From: Gordonia insulae
GTDB lineage: Bacteria > Actinomycetota > Actinomycetes > Mycobacteriales > Mycobacteriaceae
Reading direction: 5' to 3'
DNA length: 64,000 bases
NCBI RefSeq assembly: GCF_003855095.1
Contig: NZ_CP033972.1
Location: 3,038,001-3,102,000 of the forward strand
This document shows positions 34,919 through 43,033 of this stretch, one piece after another. The position numbers and the translations under genes are program-made. Below the pieces are notes generated by a model that saw only the letters and a list, made by a program, of their open reading frames with translations, made no database searches and had not been told where the DNA came from. Position 1 is the stretch's first letter, and each line of letters starts with the position of its first letter.

Positions 34919-35707
34919 TCAAAGTAGCTGCCTCGCAACCAGTTCAGTGGTCATCACGGCGGCGATCGCACTGACGGCCAGCAGCGAGATCAGCACGAAC
35001 AGCTGCATCACCGCAGCCGCGGTCGTCGACGCGCCGCCCAGGACCATCCCGACGAATGCACCCGGAATGGTGACCAGACCCACCGACCGCGTCTGATCGA
35101 TGCCGGGGACCAGAGCGGTGGCTGCCGCGGAGCGACAGATCTCGAGACGGGCATCACGAGACACCAGTCCCAGCGCCAATGCGGCATCGACTTCGCCGCT
35201 GCGGGTGTGTAGTTCGTCGTGGGCCCGGCGACCTGCCAACGAGGCGGTGTTCATCGCACCCCCGAACATGATGCCTGCAGTGGGAATCACCGCCAGCCCG
35301 GTTGCCGGCAATACGCCGATGATCACCAATGCCGCCACGATGATCACCGTCGAAAGCGCAACCGGCAGCAGACATCGCACCGCGCGCCGCCACGTACCGC
35401 GCCGTCCCGCGATCCGGTCAGCCGAGGTCCACGCGGCCGCACATGCCATGATGGCGATGAACAGTGCCGACGCCCAGAAGCGTTGGATCACCACTCCCAG
35501 CACCGCCGCCAGAGCGGCCAGCTGGACGGCGGCTCGCAGCGTGGCAACCATGCTCTCCCGCCAATAGCCGGTGTGGCCGAGGTAGTTGACAGCCACGGCC
35601 ACAGCCGCCAGGACCACCACGACAACACCGAGCGCGGGACCGATCCGAACCACAGCGTCGCCTACCGAGTTCATCACGTCACCAATCACATGAGCGGGTT
35701 GATCCAC
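34919..35707 (-). CDS. FetB/UPF0014-family ABC permease (putative iron export)
   Basis: The 262-residue membrane protein has about seven hydrophobic segments. Its conserved segment TALVPGIDQTRSVGLVTIPG matches the FetB signature ALIPTVDSAKTVGLVSLPG of E. coli. FetAB is reported to export iron and to protect against oxidative stress. No adjacent FetA ATPase gene is present, so this is an orphan permease. The start could be GTG 35707 or ATG 35674. A GCTTAG-N6-CTGAGT site lies 58 bases upstream of the GTG. It converges with the ABC importer, separated by 124 bases with no clear gene. Confidence 0.78.
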   Translation of the reverse strand: MDQPAHVIGDVMNSVGDAVVRIGPALGVVVVVLAAVAVAVNYLGHTGYWRESMVATLRAAVQLAALAAVLGVVIQRFWASALFIAIMACAAAWTSADRIAGRRGTWRRAVRCLLPVALSTVIIVAALVIIGVLPATGLAVIPTAGIMFGGAMNTASLAGRRAHDELHTRSGEVDAALALGLVSRDARLEICRSAAATALVPGIDQTRSVGLVTIPGAFVGMVLGGASTTAAAVMQLFVLISLLAVSAIAAVMTTELVARQLL

Positions 35708-35764
35708 CAGTACTCGTTCTGTACCAGAGTGATGCGCAGTGCGCCAGCGCCCGGCGCGGATCGC

Positions 35765-35782
35765 ACTCAGATATCCCTAAGC
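35765..35782. promoter_or_regulatory. GCTTAG-N6-CTGAGT site 2 (fetB-like/DUF1707 divergent promoter)
   Basis: The plus strand reads ACTCAGATATCCCTAAGC, so the minus strand is GCTTAGGGATATCTGAGT, an exact match to the 12 fixed bases. It lies between divergent genes, 58 bases from the fetB-like start and 67 from the DUF1707 start, and could serve either. Confidence 0.65.
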
Positions 35783-35848
35783 TCCACGTCGGCACACTCG
35801 GAACGTGCGTCGCGACCGGCGGCACATCTGCTGCGAAGGATCCGTCCC

Positions 35849-36298
35849 ATGTCCGACCTCCCCGTCCAGAACACAGACTCGCCGCCACCACGACGGCGTG
35901 CATCCACCCGCGACCGCGAGGCGTCCGCTGCGATTCTGAGTGCCGCGATGGCCGAGGGCATGCTCAACCCGGTCGAATTCGACGATCGGTCGGCGAGCGT
36001 ATACGCGGCCACCTACCGCGACGAACTGGTGGTACTCACTGCAGATGTCGACCACGCGGAACTCCGGACGCCCGCGGGTCGACGATCCGGTGCACACGCC
36101 ATCCGCCGGGGCGGCGCCGCACTGAACGCGATGCTCACGTCCTCACTCGCAACGGCCATGCACCATCGCCGCGCCGCGGTAGCGATCGGGCTCGTCCTCG
36201 TGCTGATGGTCATCGGATTGACCGCGGTCTCCGTCGGCATCATCGCCGAAACCGGCACGGAGATCACTCCATTCGACCACGAACAGTTCTCAGAATGA
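35849..36298 (+). CDS. DUF1707-domain single-pass membrane protein
   Basis: The 149-residue protein has an N-terminal DUF1707 segment (about residues 20-70; RDREASAAILSAAMAEGML, then EFDDRSASVYAATYRDEL) and one C-terminal transmembrane helix (about 113-133) with a short acidic outside tail. DUF1707 occurs next to membrane domains in actinobacteria and its role is unclear. The stop overlaps the esterase start (ATGA). An operator-like site lies upstream. Confidence 0.75.
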   Translation: MSDLPVQNTDSPPPRRRASTRDREASAAILSAAMAEGMLNPVEFDDRSASVYAATYRDELVVLTADVDHAELRTPAGRRSGAHAIRRGGAALNAMLTSSLATAMHHRRAAVAIGLVLVLMVIGLTAVSVGIIAETGTEITPFDHEQFSE

Positions 36299-37326
36299 GC
36301 CGGGTGGAACACGTGGTGCGCTCATGCCGACGAATACTCTCGAAACATCTGACCCCAGGTTCCCTCGCCGTCGTGGTCACACTGAGCGTGTTCCTCCCCT
36401 CGGTCACGAGTTGCACTGTGCCACCACAATCATCGGCGGCACGAACCTTCGTTTCGCCCGCACCGGACTCGGCGGCACAAACCGGATCGCGCCCCCTTCG
36501 ATTGGTCTATCCCACGCCGGATGGCAAGAATGATCCCACCCAGAACTTCGGCGATCTGTACCTGCCGTCCGCACCTGTCACCGGGGTGCCCCTCGCCGTC
36601 CTGTTCCATGGCGGGAGTTGGCTGTCCTCCGCGGGCGATCTACGCGGGTTGGCGCCCATGGCACGCGCTCTCGCCGACCATGGGATCGCCGTGTTCAACG
36701 TCGAATACCGACGCATCGGCTCCGGAGGAGGATGGCCGACGACCCTCACCGACGCCCAGGCAGCCGTCGATTTCGCCGCCGGCCTGAGTCACGACCACCG
36801 CTCCCTCGCAGACGGTGTCGCCGTCGTCGCCGGGCACAGCGCAGGTGGACAACTGGCCCTTTGGGCGGGTACCCACGGGAGGACACCACCGCGAGCGGTG
36901 GTGTCGATCTCCGGCCCGGCTGATCTGGCATATGCGGCCGTGCACGGCGACCGCAACGTGCGGGCTTTCCTCGGCGGGTTGCCCCACCAGGTTCCCGAGC
37001 GATACTCACTGGCGGACCCGAGTGCCGACCCACCCCCGACCGTGCCTGTGCTGTTGCTTCACGGCACCCGCGACCACGTCGTCCCGATCGAGGTGGCCCG
37101 ACACTACCTCGAAGACCACCCCCTGCCGGCACTGCCGCATCCCGACCTGGTCGAGATCGCGGGCGGTACGCACACTTCCCTGGTGACACCCGGCCGCCGG
37201 GGCTACAGCGAGGTCCTGACTGACGTGGAAAAGCTGATCCGACAGGTGATGTCTCACTCCCCCGCGCTCCCCACCCACGTGACTCAGGGAGCTCTGAGCT
37301 CGCGAGCCCTGGGTTCGACAGCGTGA
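36295..37326 (+). CDS. Exported alpha/beta hydrolase (BD-FAE/esterase), probable lipoprotein
   Basis: The 343-residue protein has a signal-like N-terminus ending in a possible lipobox (VTSC near residue 40). The hydrolase core has the oxyanion motif FHGGSW, nucleophile Ser in GHSAGG, a candidate Asp in HGTRDHVVP and His near GGTHTSL. It probably hydrolyses small esters outside the membrane. Both ends are coupled to neighbours (ATGA before, GTGA after), so DUF1707, esterase and DedA form one operon. Confidence 0.8.
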   Translation: MSRVEHVVRSCRRILSKHLTPGSLAVVVTLSVFLPSVTSCTVPPQSSAARTFVSPAPDSAAQTGSRPLRLVYPTPDGKNDPTQNFGDLYLPSAPVTGVPLAVLFHGGSWLSSAGDLRGLAPMARALADHGIAVFNVEYRRIGSGGGWPTTLTDAQAAVDFAAGLSHDHRSLADGVAVVAGHSAGGQLALWAGTHGRTPPRAVVSISGPADLAYAAVHGDRNVRAFLGGLPHQVPERYSLADPSADPPPTVPVLLLHGTRDHVVPIEVARHYLEDHPLPALPHPDLVEIAGGTHTSLVTPGRRGYSEVLTDVEKLIRQVMSHSPALPTHVTQGALSSRALGSTA

Positions 37327-38018
37327 CCATTCCCCTCGCGGCTGCTCATGCCGTCGCGCTACCCGGCTTCCTGGATCCCGTGACCCTGTTGGGCTACTTC
37401 GGTTCGTGGGCGCTGGTCGGCCTGCTCCTCGTCATCGCCGTGGAATCGGGAATACTGTTTCCTCTACTACCGGGAGACTCTCTGCTGTTTGTCGCCGGGA
37501 TGGTGATCGCCGCCGACGGCGCGCAGGGACTCGAGTCCTTTGCGTCACTGTGGCAGGTGCTGCTGTTGGCGCCCATGGCCGCCATCCTTGGCGCAGAGGT
37601 CGGCTATTGGGTGGGACGCACAGTCGGCACCCGCTGGTTCACCCCGGCGAGCCGTGTTCTCAAGCAACGCTATGTCGACGAGGCTCACACATTCTTCGAC
37701 CGTCACGGCCCGATCACCGTCTTTCTCGCCCGCTTCGTGCCGGTTGTACGAACCATCACTCCCATCGTGGCCGGGGCCGCAGGCATGCGGCATCGACATT
37801 TCCTGATCGTCAACATCATCGGAGCGGTGACCTGGGCGAGCGGTATCACGCTGCTCGGATACTGGTTGGGCCAGTTCGCAATCGTGCAGAAACTCATCGA
37901 GCCGATCTTCGTGTTGATCGTGGTCGTCTCCGTTGCACCGATGGTGTGGACCGCGCTGCGTCGTCGCCGACGATCTGCACGCGTTGGCAATCCAGCGCCC
38001 GGCCGAGACCGGGGATGA
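37323..38018 (+). CDS. DedA-family membrane protein
   Basis: The 231-residue protein has the DedA/SNARE-associated layout. The N-terminal membrane part has the LPGDSLLFVAG motif with its conserved Asp, followed by the FFDRHGPITVFLARFVPVVR motif with conserved Arg residues. DedA proteins include undecaprenyl-phosphate and phospholipid flippases. The GTG overlaps the esterase stop. Confidence 0.85.
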   Translation: MTIPLAAAHAVALPGFLDPVTLLGYFGSWALVGLLLVIAVESGILFPLLPGDSLLFVAGMVIAADGAQGLESFASLWQVLLLAPMAAILGAEVGYWVGRTVGTRWFTPASRVLKQRYVDEAHTFFDRHGPITVFLARFVPVVRTITPIVAGAAGMRHRHFLIVNIIGAVTWASGITLLGYWLGQFAIVQKLIEPIFVLIVVVSVAPMVWTALRRRRRSARVGNPAPGRDRG

Positions 38019-38097
38019 CAGCGACCGTCAGGCACCATCGGTCGTCGGCACGGTGTACGTATTGTGCTCGCGCGCCACAAGTGTCACCCGCTGACCT

Positions 38098-38379
38098 TCA
38101 GCTGTCGTCGGGGTGATGGCGCGCGGTGACCCACGACTCCAGGAGCGATACCACTGGGTCCACGTGTTGACGATGGGCCCACGCGGCTGTCCTGTCCTCG
38201 GCGTCGCCGGGCCCCGGAGCGCCGAGCGCGTGGCCGTAGGACCCGGCCGTGACAAACGATGCGATCAGGGCTGCAAGGAGGAGCGAGGCCCTCACCGCGC
38301 GCGACAGACGCGGATGCTCGTCGTGCGGGCCCGCGGTGTACGTTTCGCCGCTCCTGCCGTTTGAGACCGTCACCGTCAC
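38098..38379 (-). CDS. Small membrane-anchored protein of unknown function
   Basis: The 93-residue protein has one hydrophobic segment (about residues 29-50, ASLLLAALIASFVTAGSYG) and a polar C-terminus. No family is recognised. Its GTG start overlaps the stop of the 75-residue gene (GTGA), which supports both as translated genes of a minus-strand operon starting at PAP2. Confidence 0.5.
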   Translation of the reverse strand: MTVTVSNGRSGETYTAGPHDEHPRLSRAVRASLLLAALIASFVTAGSYGHALGAPGPGDAEDRTAAWAHRQHVDPVVSLLESWVTARHHPDDS

Positions 38380-38603
38380 CGCCGCCTGCTAGTCGGCGGA
38401 GTGGCGAGTGCGACGCAGAGTTGTACGAACATTCGCGCTATCAATGCACCAGCAGTCAACGACATGATGGCGCTGTTGCATGAGACTGATTGTGGCATCG
38501 CGCCGTTCGTCGTGACGCCAGAAACCGTCACGAGCAGCAGTATGATCAGAGTGGTCGTGATTGTGGCGAGTACAGTCAGCGTCCGGGCACTCGAGACACT
38601 CAT
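38376..38603 (-). CDS. Small two-helix membrane protein of unknown function
   Basis: The 75-residue protein has two hydrophobic stretches (about residues 8-30 and 45-67) separated by a short loop with one Cys. No family is recognised. It starts with ATG 38 bases after the COG4705-like gene and is coupled to the next small gene by GTGA. A longer open frame through this region is shadow coding of the upstream gene. Confidence 0.55.
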   Translation of the reverse strand: MSVSSARTLTVLATITTTLIILLLVTVSGVTTNGAMPQSVSCNSAIMSLTAGALIARMFVQLCVALATPPTSRRR

Positions 38604-38641
38604 CGTCACGAATTCTTTTGAGCACAAACCGTTCCGAGCTC

Positions 38642-39445
38642 TCACCGGCGGACTTCGCCCGGAGCGCGCTGCTCGACACGGTCGATCGTGGTGACACTCA
38701 AGAACGCCACCAGAGCCACCATCACGACGAGGAACACCACGTTGGTGACAGTGGTGCCGAACGCGAGGCCGCCCGAATCCCGCGGCTGGGTCAGAAGGTC
38801 GCCGAGCGACGCTCCGAGAGGTCTGGTGACTATGTATGCAGCCCAGAACGCGACGACCGCGTTCAGACGAAGTACGTAGTGCGCGATGGCGATCAGCGCG
38901 ATGATCGCCGCGAAGATGCCCAGCGACGCCGCATATCCCACAGCGAGCTTCTCGGCGATGAGATCGCCGGCAGCGGTACCCAATGCAAAGGTGATCAGGA
39001 TCGCGAGCCAGTAGAAGGCTTCCCGCCGCCGGGTGCGGATGGAGTGGATCGAGAGGGTTCGTTCTGTGGCGTACCACGCGGTGAACACAGCGATCAGGGC
39101 GATGCTGAACACCGCAGTGGACATCGCCAGCGGGACACCGAACACGTCGGTGAGGTTGTCGGTGATCAACGTGCCCGTCACACTGATCAGCAACACGGTC
39201 CACCAGTACAGTGCCGGAATGTAGCGGCTGACCATGAACTGGGCGGCGAGCGTGACGGCCAGCAAGATCACGGCCACCAACGTCGTCGACTGCAGGCCGA
39301 GGCCCAAGGTGATGTTGATGTAGTCGGCCGCTGTCTCACCCACGGTCGTCGCCAGGATCTTGATCACCCAGAAATAGATGGTGACCTCGGGGACCTTGCT
39401 CCAGGCATTGGTCACCGAACTCGGTGTGACGTCAGTGATGGGCAT
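38642..39445 (-). CDS. COG4705-like multi-pass membrane protein
   Basis: The 267-residue protein is almost wholly hydrophobic and contains four related repeats, each with an acidic helix motif: VGETAADY, ITDNLTDVFG, AAGDLIAEKL and GASLGDLL. This is the pattern of the COG4705 'uncharacterised membrane-anchored protein' group. The repeated Glu/Asp in membrane segments could bind cations. The ATG overlaps the end of the PAP2 gene by 14 bases. Its biochemical role is unknown. Confidence 0.75.
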   Translation of the reverse strand: MPITDVTPSSVTNAWSKVPEVTIYFWVIKILATTVGETAADYINITLGLGLQSTTLVAVILLAVTLAAQFMVSRYIPALYWWTVLLISVTGTLITDNLTDVFGVPLAMSTAVFSIALIAVFTAWYATERTLSIHSIRTRRREAFYWLAILITFALGTAAGDLIAEKLAVGYAASLGIFAAIIALIAIAHYVLRLNAVVAFWAAYIVTRPLGASLGDLLTQPRDSGGLAFGTTVTNVVFLVVMVALVAFLSVTTIDRVEQRAPGEVRR

Positions 39446-40160
39446 GTACCTGATCTCCGTTCGGTGAAGCGGAACGCGGCCTGAGCCACCCTGATAGGCG
39501 ACCGGTACTTCCACTGGCAGTTCGACGATGCAGATCAGTCAGCCCCCCGACGGCCAGCGGTGGGATGATCAGTGCCACTGCGATTCCCACCGCCATGGCC
39601 GCCACAACATCGGACACCCAGTGGACGCCCAGATACAGGCGGGTACCAGCGACGACGAGCGTGATCGCGACTGCGGCAGACACGACTCCGCGACGCACCC
39701 GTGGTGCGGTGGATGCGGTGCAGACCAGAGCAACAGTCACCGCCAGAGCGCAGGTCCCTGTCACGTGACCCGATGGATAGGAGAAGCTGGTCTCGGCAAT
39801 CGTCCGGTGGAACTGCAACGGCGGACGTGGTCGGGCCACAACCAGTTTCACGATCTCCGCGACGATTCCGGCGGTCACCACGCTCGCCACGACCGCCGTC
39901 GCGCGGACGATACTGCGGTCATAGATCGTCAGCCCCACTGCTATGGCGATGGTCCAGATCGCGATCATCATCGGGCCGAAGCAATCGGATACCACGGAGA
40001 CCGTGGGCATCACGGCGGCGTTTCGGTGCGCGATCACCCAGGCCATGACCGGGTCGTCGAGGCCGAACGGGCCTCCTGAATAGGCCAGAGCGACGCCGCC
40101 CAGCAATACCCCGGCGACCAGCAGCGCCGCAAGGACTTGTCGTACGGTGGAGGTCTGCAT
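39432..40160 (-). CDS. PAP2-family membrane phosphatase
   Basis: The 242-residue membrane protein has the three PAP2 motifs: KLVVARPRP, SYPSGH and GTRLYLGVHWVSD. The catalytic His residues are in motifs two and three. The family dephosphorylates phosphatidate, undecaprenyl pyrophosphate and related lipids at the outer face. It is the first gene of the minus-strand group and is divergent from the decayed histidine kinase. An operator-like site lies 23 bases upstream. Confidence 0.85.
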   Translation of the reverse strand: MQTSTVRQVLAALLVAGVLLGGVALAYSGGPFGLDDPVMAWVIAHRNAAVMPTVSVVSDCFGPMMIAIWTIAIAVGLTIYDRSIVRATAVVASVVTAGIVAEIVKLVVARPRPPLQFHRTIAETSFSYPSGHVTGTCALAVTVALVCTASTAPRVRRGVVSAAVAITLVVAGTRLYLGVHWVSDVVAAMAVGIAVALIIPPLAVGGLTDLHRRTASGSTGRLSGWLRPRSASPNGDQVHAHH

Positions 40161-40182
40161 GCGAACATGCTCGACCGCAGAT

Positions 40183-40200
40183 GCTTAGCGGACGCTGAGT
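40183..40200. promoter_or_regulatory. GCTTAG-N6-CTGAGT site 3 (PAP2/histidine-kinase divergent promoter)
   Basis: GCTTAGCGGACGCTGAGT lies between the PAP2 start and the decayed kinase start. It differs at only one base from the copy upstream of the intact kinase, consistent with duplication of kinase plus promoter. Confidence 0.7.
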
Positions 40201-40259
40201 TGTGCTGTGATCACGCTGATATTGGTACTACCGTCCGATGCGTGCATCCAAGGCAGACA

Positions 40260-41279
40260 GTGTGGCCACGCAAGCTCCGCGTCCACCCCATGCCGCTTCG
40301 CGTTCACCTGACCGTGGCGGCCACCACGGTGGTCGCGGTGACGCTGCTTCTGGCCGCGATGATACTGGTGCTGTCCATCAATTCGGTGCTGGTCCACACC
40401 GCCGACAGCGCGGCGGAGGCGCGGGCGTCCCAGTTGGCAACCGCGGTGCGCCAGGAAGGGCCCGGCGGGATCGATCACGAACTGCTCGGTCAGGCGCAGA
40501 ACGTCGACATCATCCAGATAGTCGATTCCAGCAATCGGGTCGTGATCGCCAGCCCGCCGACTCACACCGGCGCGCTCACAGAGTCGGTGCCGCCCGAGGC
40601 TCAGCACACGATCTATCTGGAAGAGCGTGCTGGTGACGCCGAGTATCGTGCCGCGGTTCGCGGAAGTGCCGGTCCTGGAGGTGAGCCGTTCACGATCGTC
40701 GTCGGGGCTGCTGAAGGTCCGATCCAGCGCACTGTCGCCCTTATCGCATTGATGTGCGCAGTGGGATTTCCGGTCATCATGATCGGGATGGCGGTGTTGA
40801 CCTACGTCCTGACCGGGAGGACTCTGCGATCAGTAGACGGTATCCGCCGGCACCTGGCTGCAGCCGCTGACGGTGGCCTCCCCCACCCCAGGATTCCGGT
40901 GCCCGCCTCCGGCGACGAGACATCCGCGCTCGCGACCACCATGAACGCGATGCTTGATCGAATCAACGGCGCGCATCGGCAGCAGTCCGACTTCGTCGAG
41001 ACCGCCGCACGCGAGTTGCTCACCCCGGTTCACGGCATCGTCGATGGTCTCGCATCCGCGGTTGATCACGAAGAGGCCATCGAACCGGACAAAGCCGGCA
41101 CTCTGCTGGCGAACGAGGTGACATCGGTGAAAACCATTGTTGCTGAGTTGCTTCTGAGTTCCCGGCCACGTGGTGACCTTGCGGGGCCACCCGGTGGGAA
41201 CGGCACGGTGACGTGGGCGAACGCGCCATCGACGGACCGGTCGCCCTCGACCTCGACCTCGCACGACACACTCGGCTGA
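40260..41279 (+). CDS. Degenerate histidine kinase: sensor half without phospho-acceptor His or ATPase domain
   Basis: The 339-residue frame is a paralogue of the kinase at 44388-45785. It keeps the two membrane helices, the extracytoplasmic sensor (AQNVDIIQIVD) and HAMP. The dimerisation helix reads FVETAARELLTP, with Arg251 where the kinase has His. After LLLSS the homology stops and the frame ends in a Ser/Thr/Pro-rich tail, so the HATPase domain is lost. I chose GTG 40260; ATG 40290 is an alternative. It may be decaying or act as a sensor or decoy partner for the intact kinase. Confidence 0.7.
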   Translation: MWPRKLRVHPMPLRVHLTVAATTVVAVTLLLAAMILVLSINSVLVHTADSAAEARASQLATAVRQEGPGGIDHELLGQAQNVDIIQIVDSSNRVVIASPPTHTGALTESVPPEAQHTIYLEERAGDAEYRAAVRGSAGPGGEPFTIVVGAAEGPIQRTVALIALMCAVGFPVIMIGMAVLTYVLTGRTLRSVDGIRRHLAAAADGGLPHPRIPVPASGDETSALATTMNAMLDRINGAHRQQSDFVETAARELLTPVHGIVDGLASAVDHEEAIEPDKAGTLLANEVTSVKTIVAELLLSSRPRGDLAGPPGGNGTVTWANAPSTDRSPSTSTSHDTLG

Positions 41280-41428
41280 ATTCTCGGAATGCGAGCGTGC
41301 ACAGCGGCCGTCGCAGCGGGGCCGAGCAGCCGGGCTCTCAGCAACACTCAGCGTGTACACAGCGCCGTCCCGCGACTCTGGGTTCCAGATCGTCACCGTG
41401 ACGATCGACCTCGAGAAAGGAATTTCGC

Positions 41429-41725
41429 ATGGGACACAACACTCTTGGCCCAGGACGACGGCTGCGAAGAGCGCTGATCGCCGCAGCCCTGGCCGCAGCG
41501 GCTGCCAGTGGTGTCGGGATCGGCGTTGCTCACGCAATCACCACACACGCGCCTTCCGGACAATCATCCACATCCGTCCGGACCCAGCCAGTCCGGCCCA
41601 CCGATCAACCCGATCGGCCCGGCCAACCAGATCTGCCCGAACCCGGCGACACCGCGGACGATGCACCCGATATTCCGGGGCAACCGGACGTGCCCGAACC
41701 CGGCGACACACCCGACGCACCCTGA
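41429..41725 (+). CDS. Small secreted Pro/Asp-rich repeat protein
   Basis: The 98-residue protein has a signal-peptide-like N-terminus (about residues 12-35, ending AVAHA-type AHA). The acidic proline-rich remainder contains two copies of GQPDxPEPGDT. No family is recognised. AGAAAGGA precedes the ATG. Acidic repeats outside the cell could bind metal ions, which is speculative. It lies between the decayed kinase and the efeUO operon, towards which it converges. Confidence 0.55.
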   Translation: MGHNTLGPGRRLRRALIAAALAAAAASGVGIGVAHAITTHAPSGQSSTSVRTQPVRPTDQPDRPGQPDLPEPGDTADDAPDIPGQPDVPEPGDTPDAP

Positions 41726-41767
41726 GTTCCTCGCTCCGGGCTCGCGTGCTCCCGTCGGCATCGAGTG

Positions 41768-41808
41768 GTGGTCTCGGCCGTGCCTCTCGCTCGGTCGGCC
41801 GAGACCAC
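41768..41808. terminator. Perfect 13-bp stem hairpin between convergent genes
   Basis: GTGGTCTCGGCCG pairs with CGGCCGAGACCAC around a 15-base loop. It lies between the secreted-protein stop and the efeO stop and is a likely bidirectional terminator. No T tract is present. Confidence 0.7.
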
Positions 41809-41812
41809 GTCC

Positions 41813-43021
41813 TCAGCCGAGAACGATTCCGGGAACTTGGGCCAAGGTCGCCGACAATGCGTCGATCTTGTTCGACAGATCCTTGCGTTGCTCGGCGTTG
41901 ACCGTCGTGTATGCCACGTAGCCGTCACCCTGGCGGTACTGGTTGATCGCCGTCCGCACATCGGTGAACTGCCCGGTGATCTTGTCCATCAACGCAGGAT
42001 CCTTGGCGGAGATGATCGGCTGCATCTCCGCGATCAGCGTCTCTGCGCCGTCGACATTGGCTGCGAAGTCCCACAGGTCGGTGTGTGAATAGCGATCCTC
42101 CTCTCCTCCGACCTTGGTCGCCGCGATCTCGTCGATCAACGCCTGTGGGCCTTGCACGAACTGGCGGGTCTCAAAAGTGAAATCTTGCTTGTTCACTTCA
42201 TCTTTGAGCGTGTTGACGTTGTTCAGTAGCTCGTCGGCCGCCTGGGTGATGTTGGCGTCGCTGTCGGCGGAGGTGGCGTTCGCGGCGTCGGCGGGCGCGA
42301 TCTGGCCCGGACCGTCCCCGACCTCTTGAGGCTGGGGCGGCCACAGGTAGCGTTCGAGTCGATGGAACCCGGTGAAGGGTTGGGCGCCGTCTTCGGTGTC
42401 GTCCCAACGCATGTCGATCGCGGGATCGAGGTCCGGGAAGGACTCGGCCACGGGCTCGATGCGTTCGTAGAACGTGCGCACCTGCCCGAACATGGCTTGT
42501 GCCTGGTCACGCTGCCCCGCCTTGATGTGATCCACGAACACCGTGGTCTGTGCGGCCAACCCGTTCACCTGCCCACGTACATAGTCGAGATAGCGTTGCT
42601 TGGCAGCGTTGACATCAGCGGGAACGGCCTGCTTGTCCTTCGTGTCACCGGAGACGGTGATCTGCTGCCTGATTCCCGTCCCGACCATGCCGGGTTTGCA
42701 TGCGACGGTGTAGGTGCCGGGGTCCGTGACCTCGACGGTGAGGTTGCCGGAGAGGCCGGGACCGATGTTCTCCACCTCGCCGAGGACCCGATTATTGTTG
42801 CCGTACAGGTAGAATTCGGTGACTTTCGGACCATTGTTGGTGACCGTGAAGTTCACGTCGCCTGTTTGTGCGTCGGTGCTGGCCAGATCGCAGGCATCAT
42901 TGGTGGAGGTGACGTCGATGGTGCCGTTGGCGCCGTCTTTGGAGGTACAGCCCGCAAGCAGTGCAGGTGCGGCTACCGTCATCGTCAGTAGCGCGACCGG
43001 CGTGGTGATTCTTCTGTTCAC
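41813..43021 (-). CDS. efeO: Iron uptake lipoprotein EfeO
   Basis: The 402-residue protein has a lipobox signal (LLAGC near residue 24), an N-terminal cupredoxin-like domain (about 30-135) and a C-terminal M75/imelysin-like domain with the HxxE-type motif in GFHRLERYLW. EfeO captures iron outside the membrane and hands it to EfeU. The GTG start follows GAAAGGAAAA, 12 bases after efeU. The usual third gene, the peroxidase efeB, does not follow. A terminator-like hairpin comes next. Confidence 0.9.
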   Translation of the reverse strand: MNRRITTPVALLTMTVAAPALLAGCTSKDGANGTIDVTSTNDACDLASTDAQTGDVNFTVTNNGPKVTEFYLYGNNNRVLGEVENIGPGLSGNLTVEVTDPGTYTVACKPGMVGTGIRQQITVSGDTKDKQAVPADVNAAKQRYLDYVRGQVNGLAAQTTVFVDHIKAGQRDQAQAMFGQVRTFYERIEPVAESFPDLDPAIDMRWDDTEDGAQPFTGFHRLERYLWPPQPQEVGDGPGQIAPADAANATSADSDANITQAADELLNNVNTLKDEVNKQDFTFETRQFVQGPQALIDEIAATKVGGEEDRYSHTDLWDFAANVDGAETLIAEMQPIISAKDPALMDKITGQFTDVRTAINQYRQGDGYVAYTTVNAEQRKDLSNKIDALSATLAQVPGIVLG

Positions 43022-43033
43022 CTGGTTTTCCTT

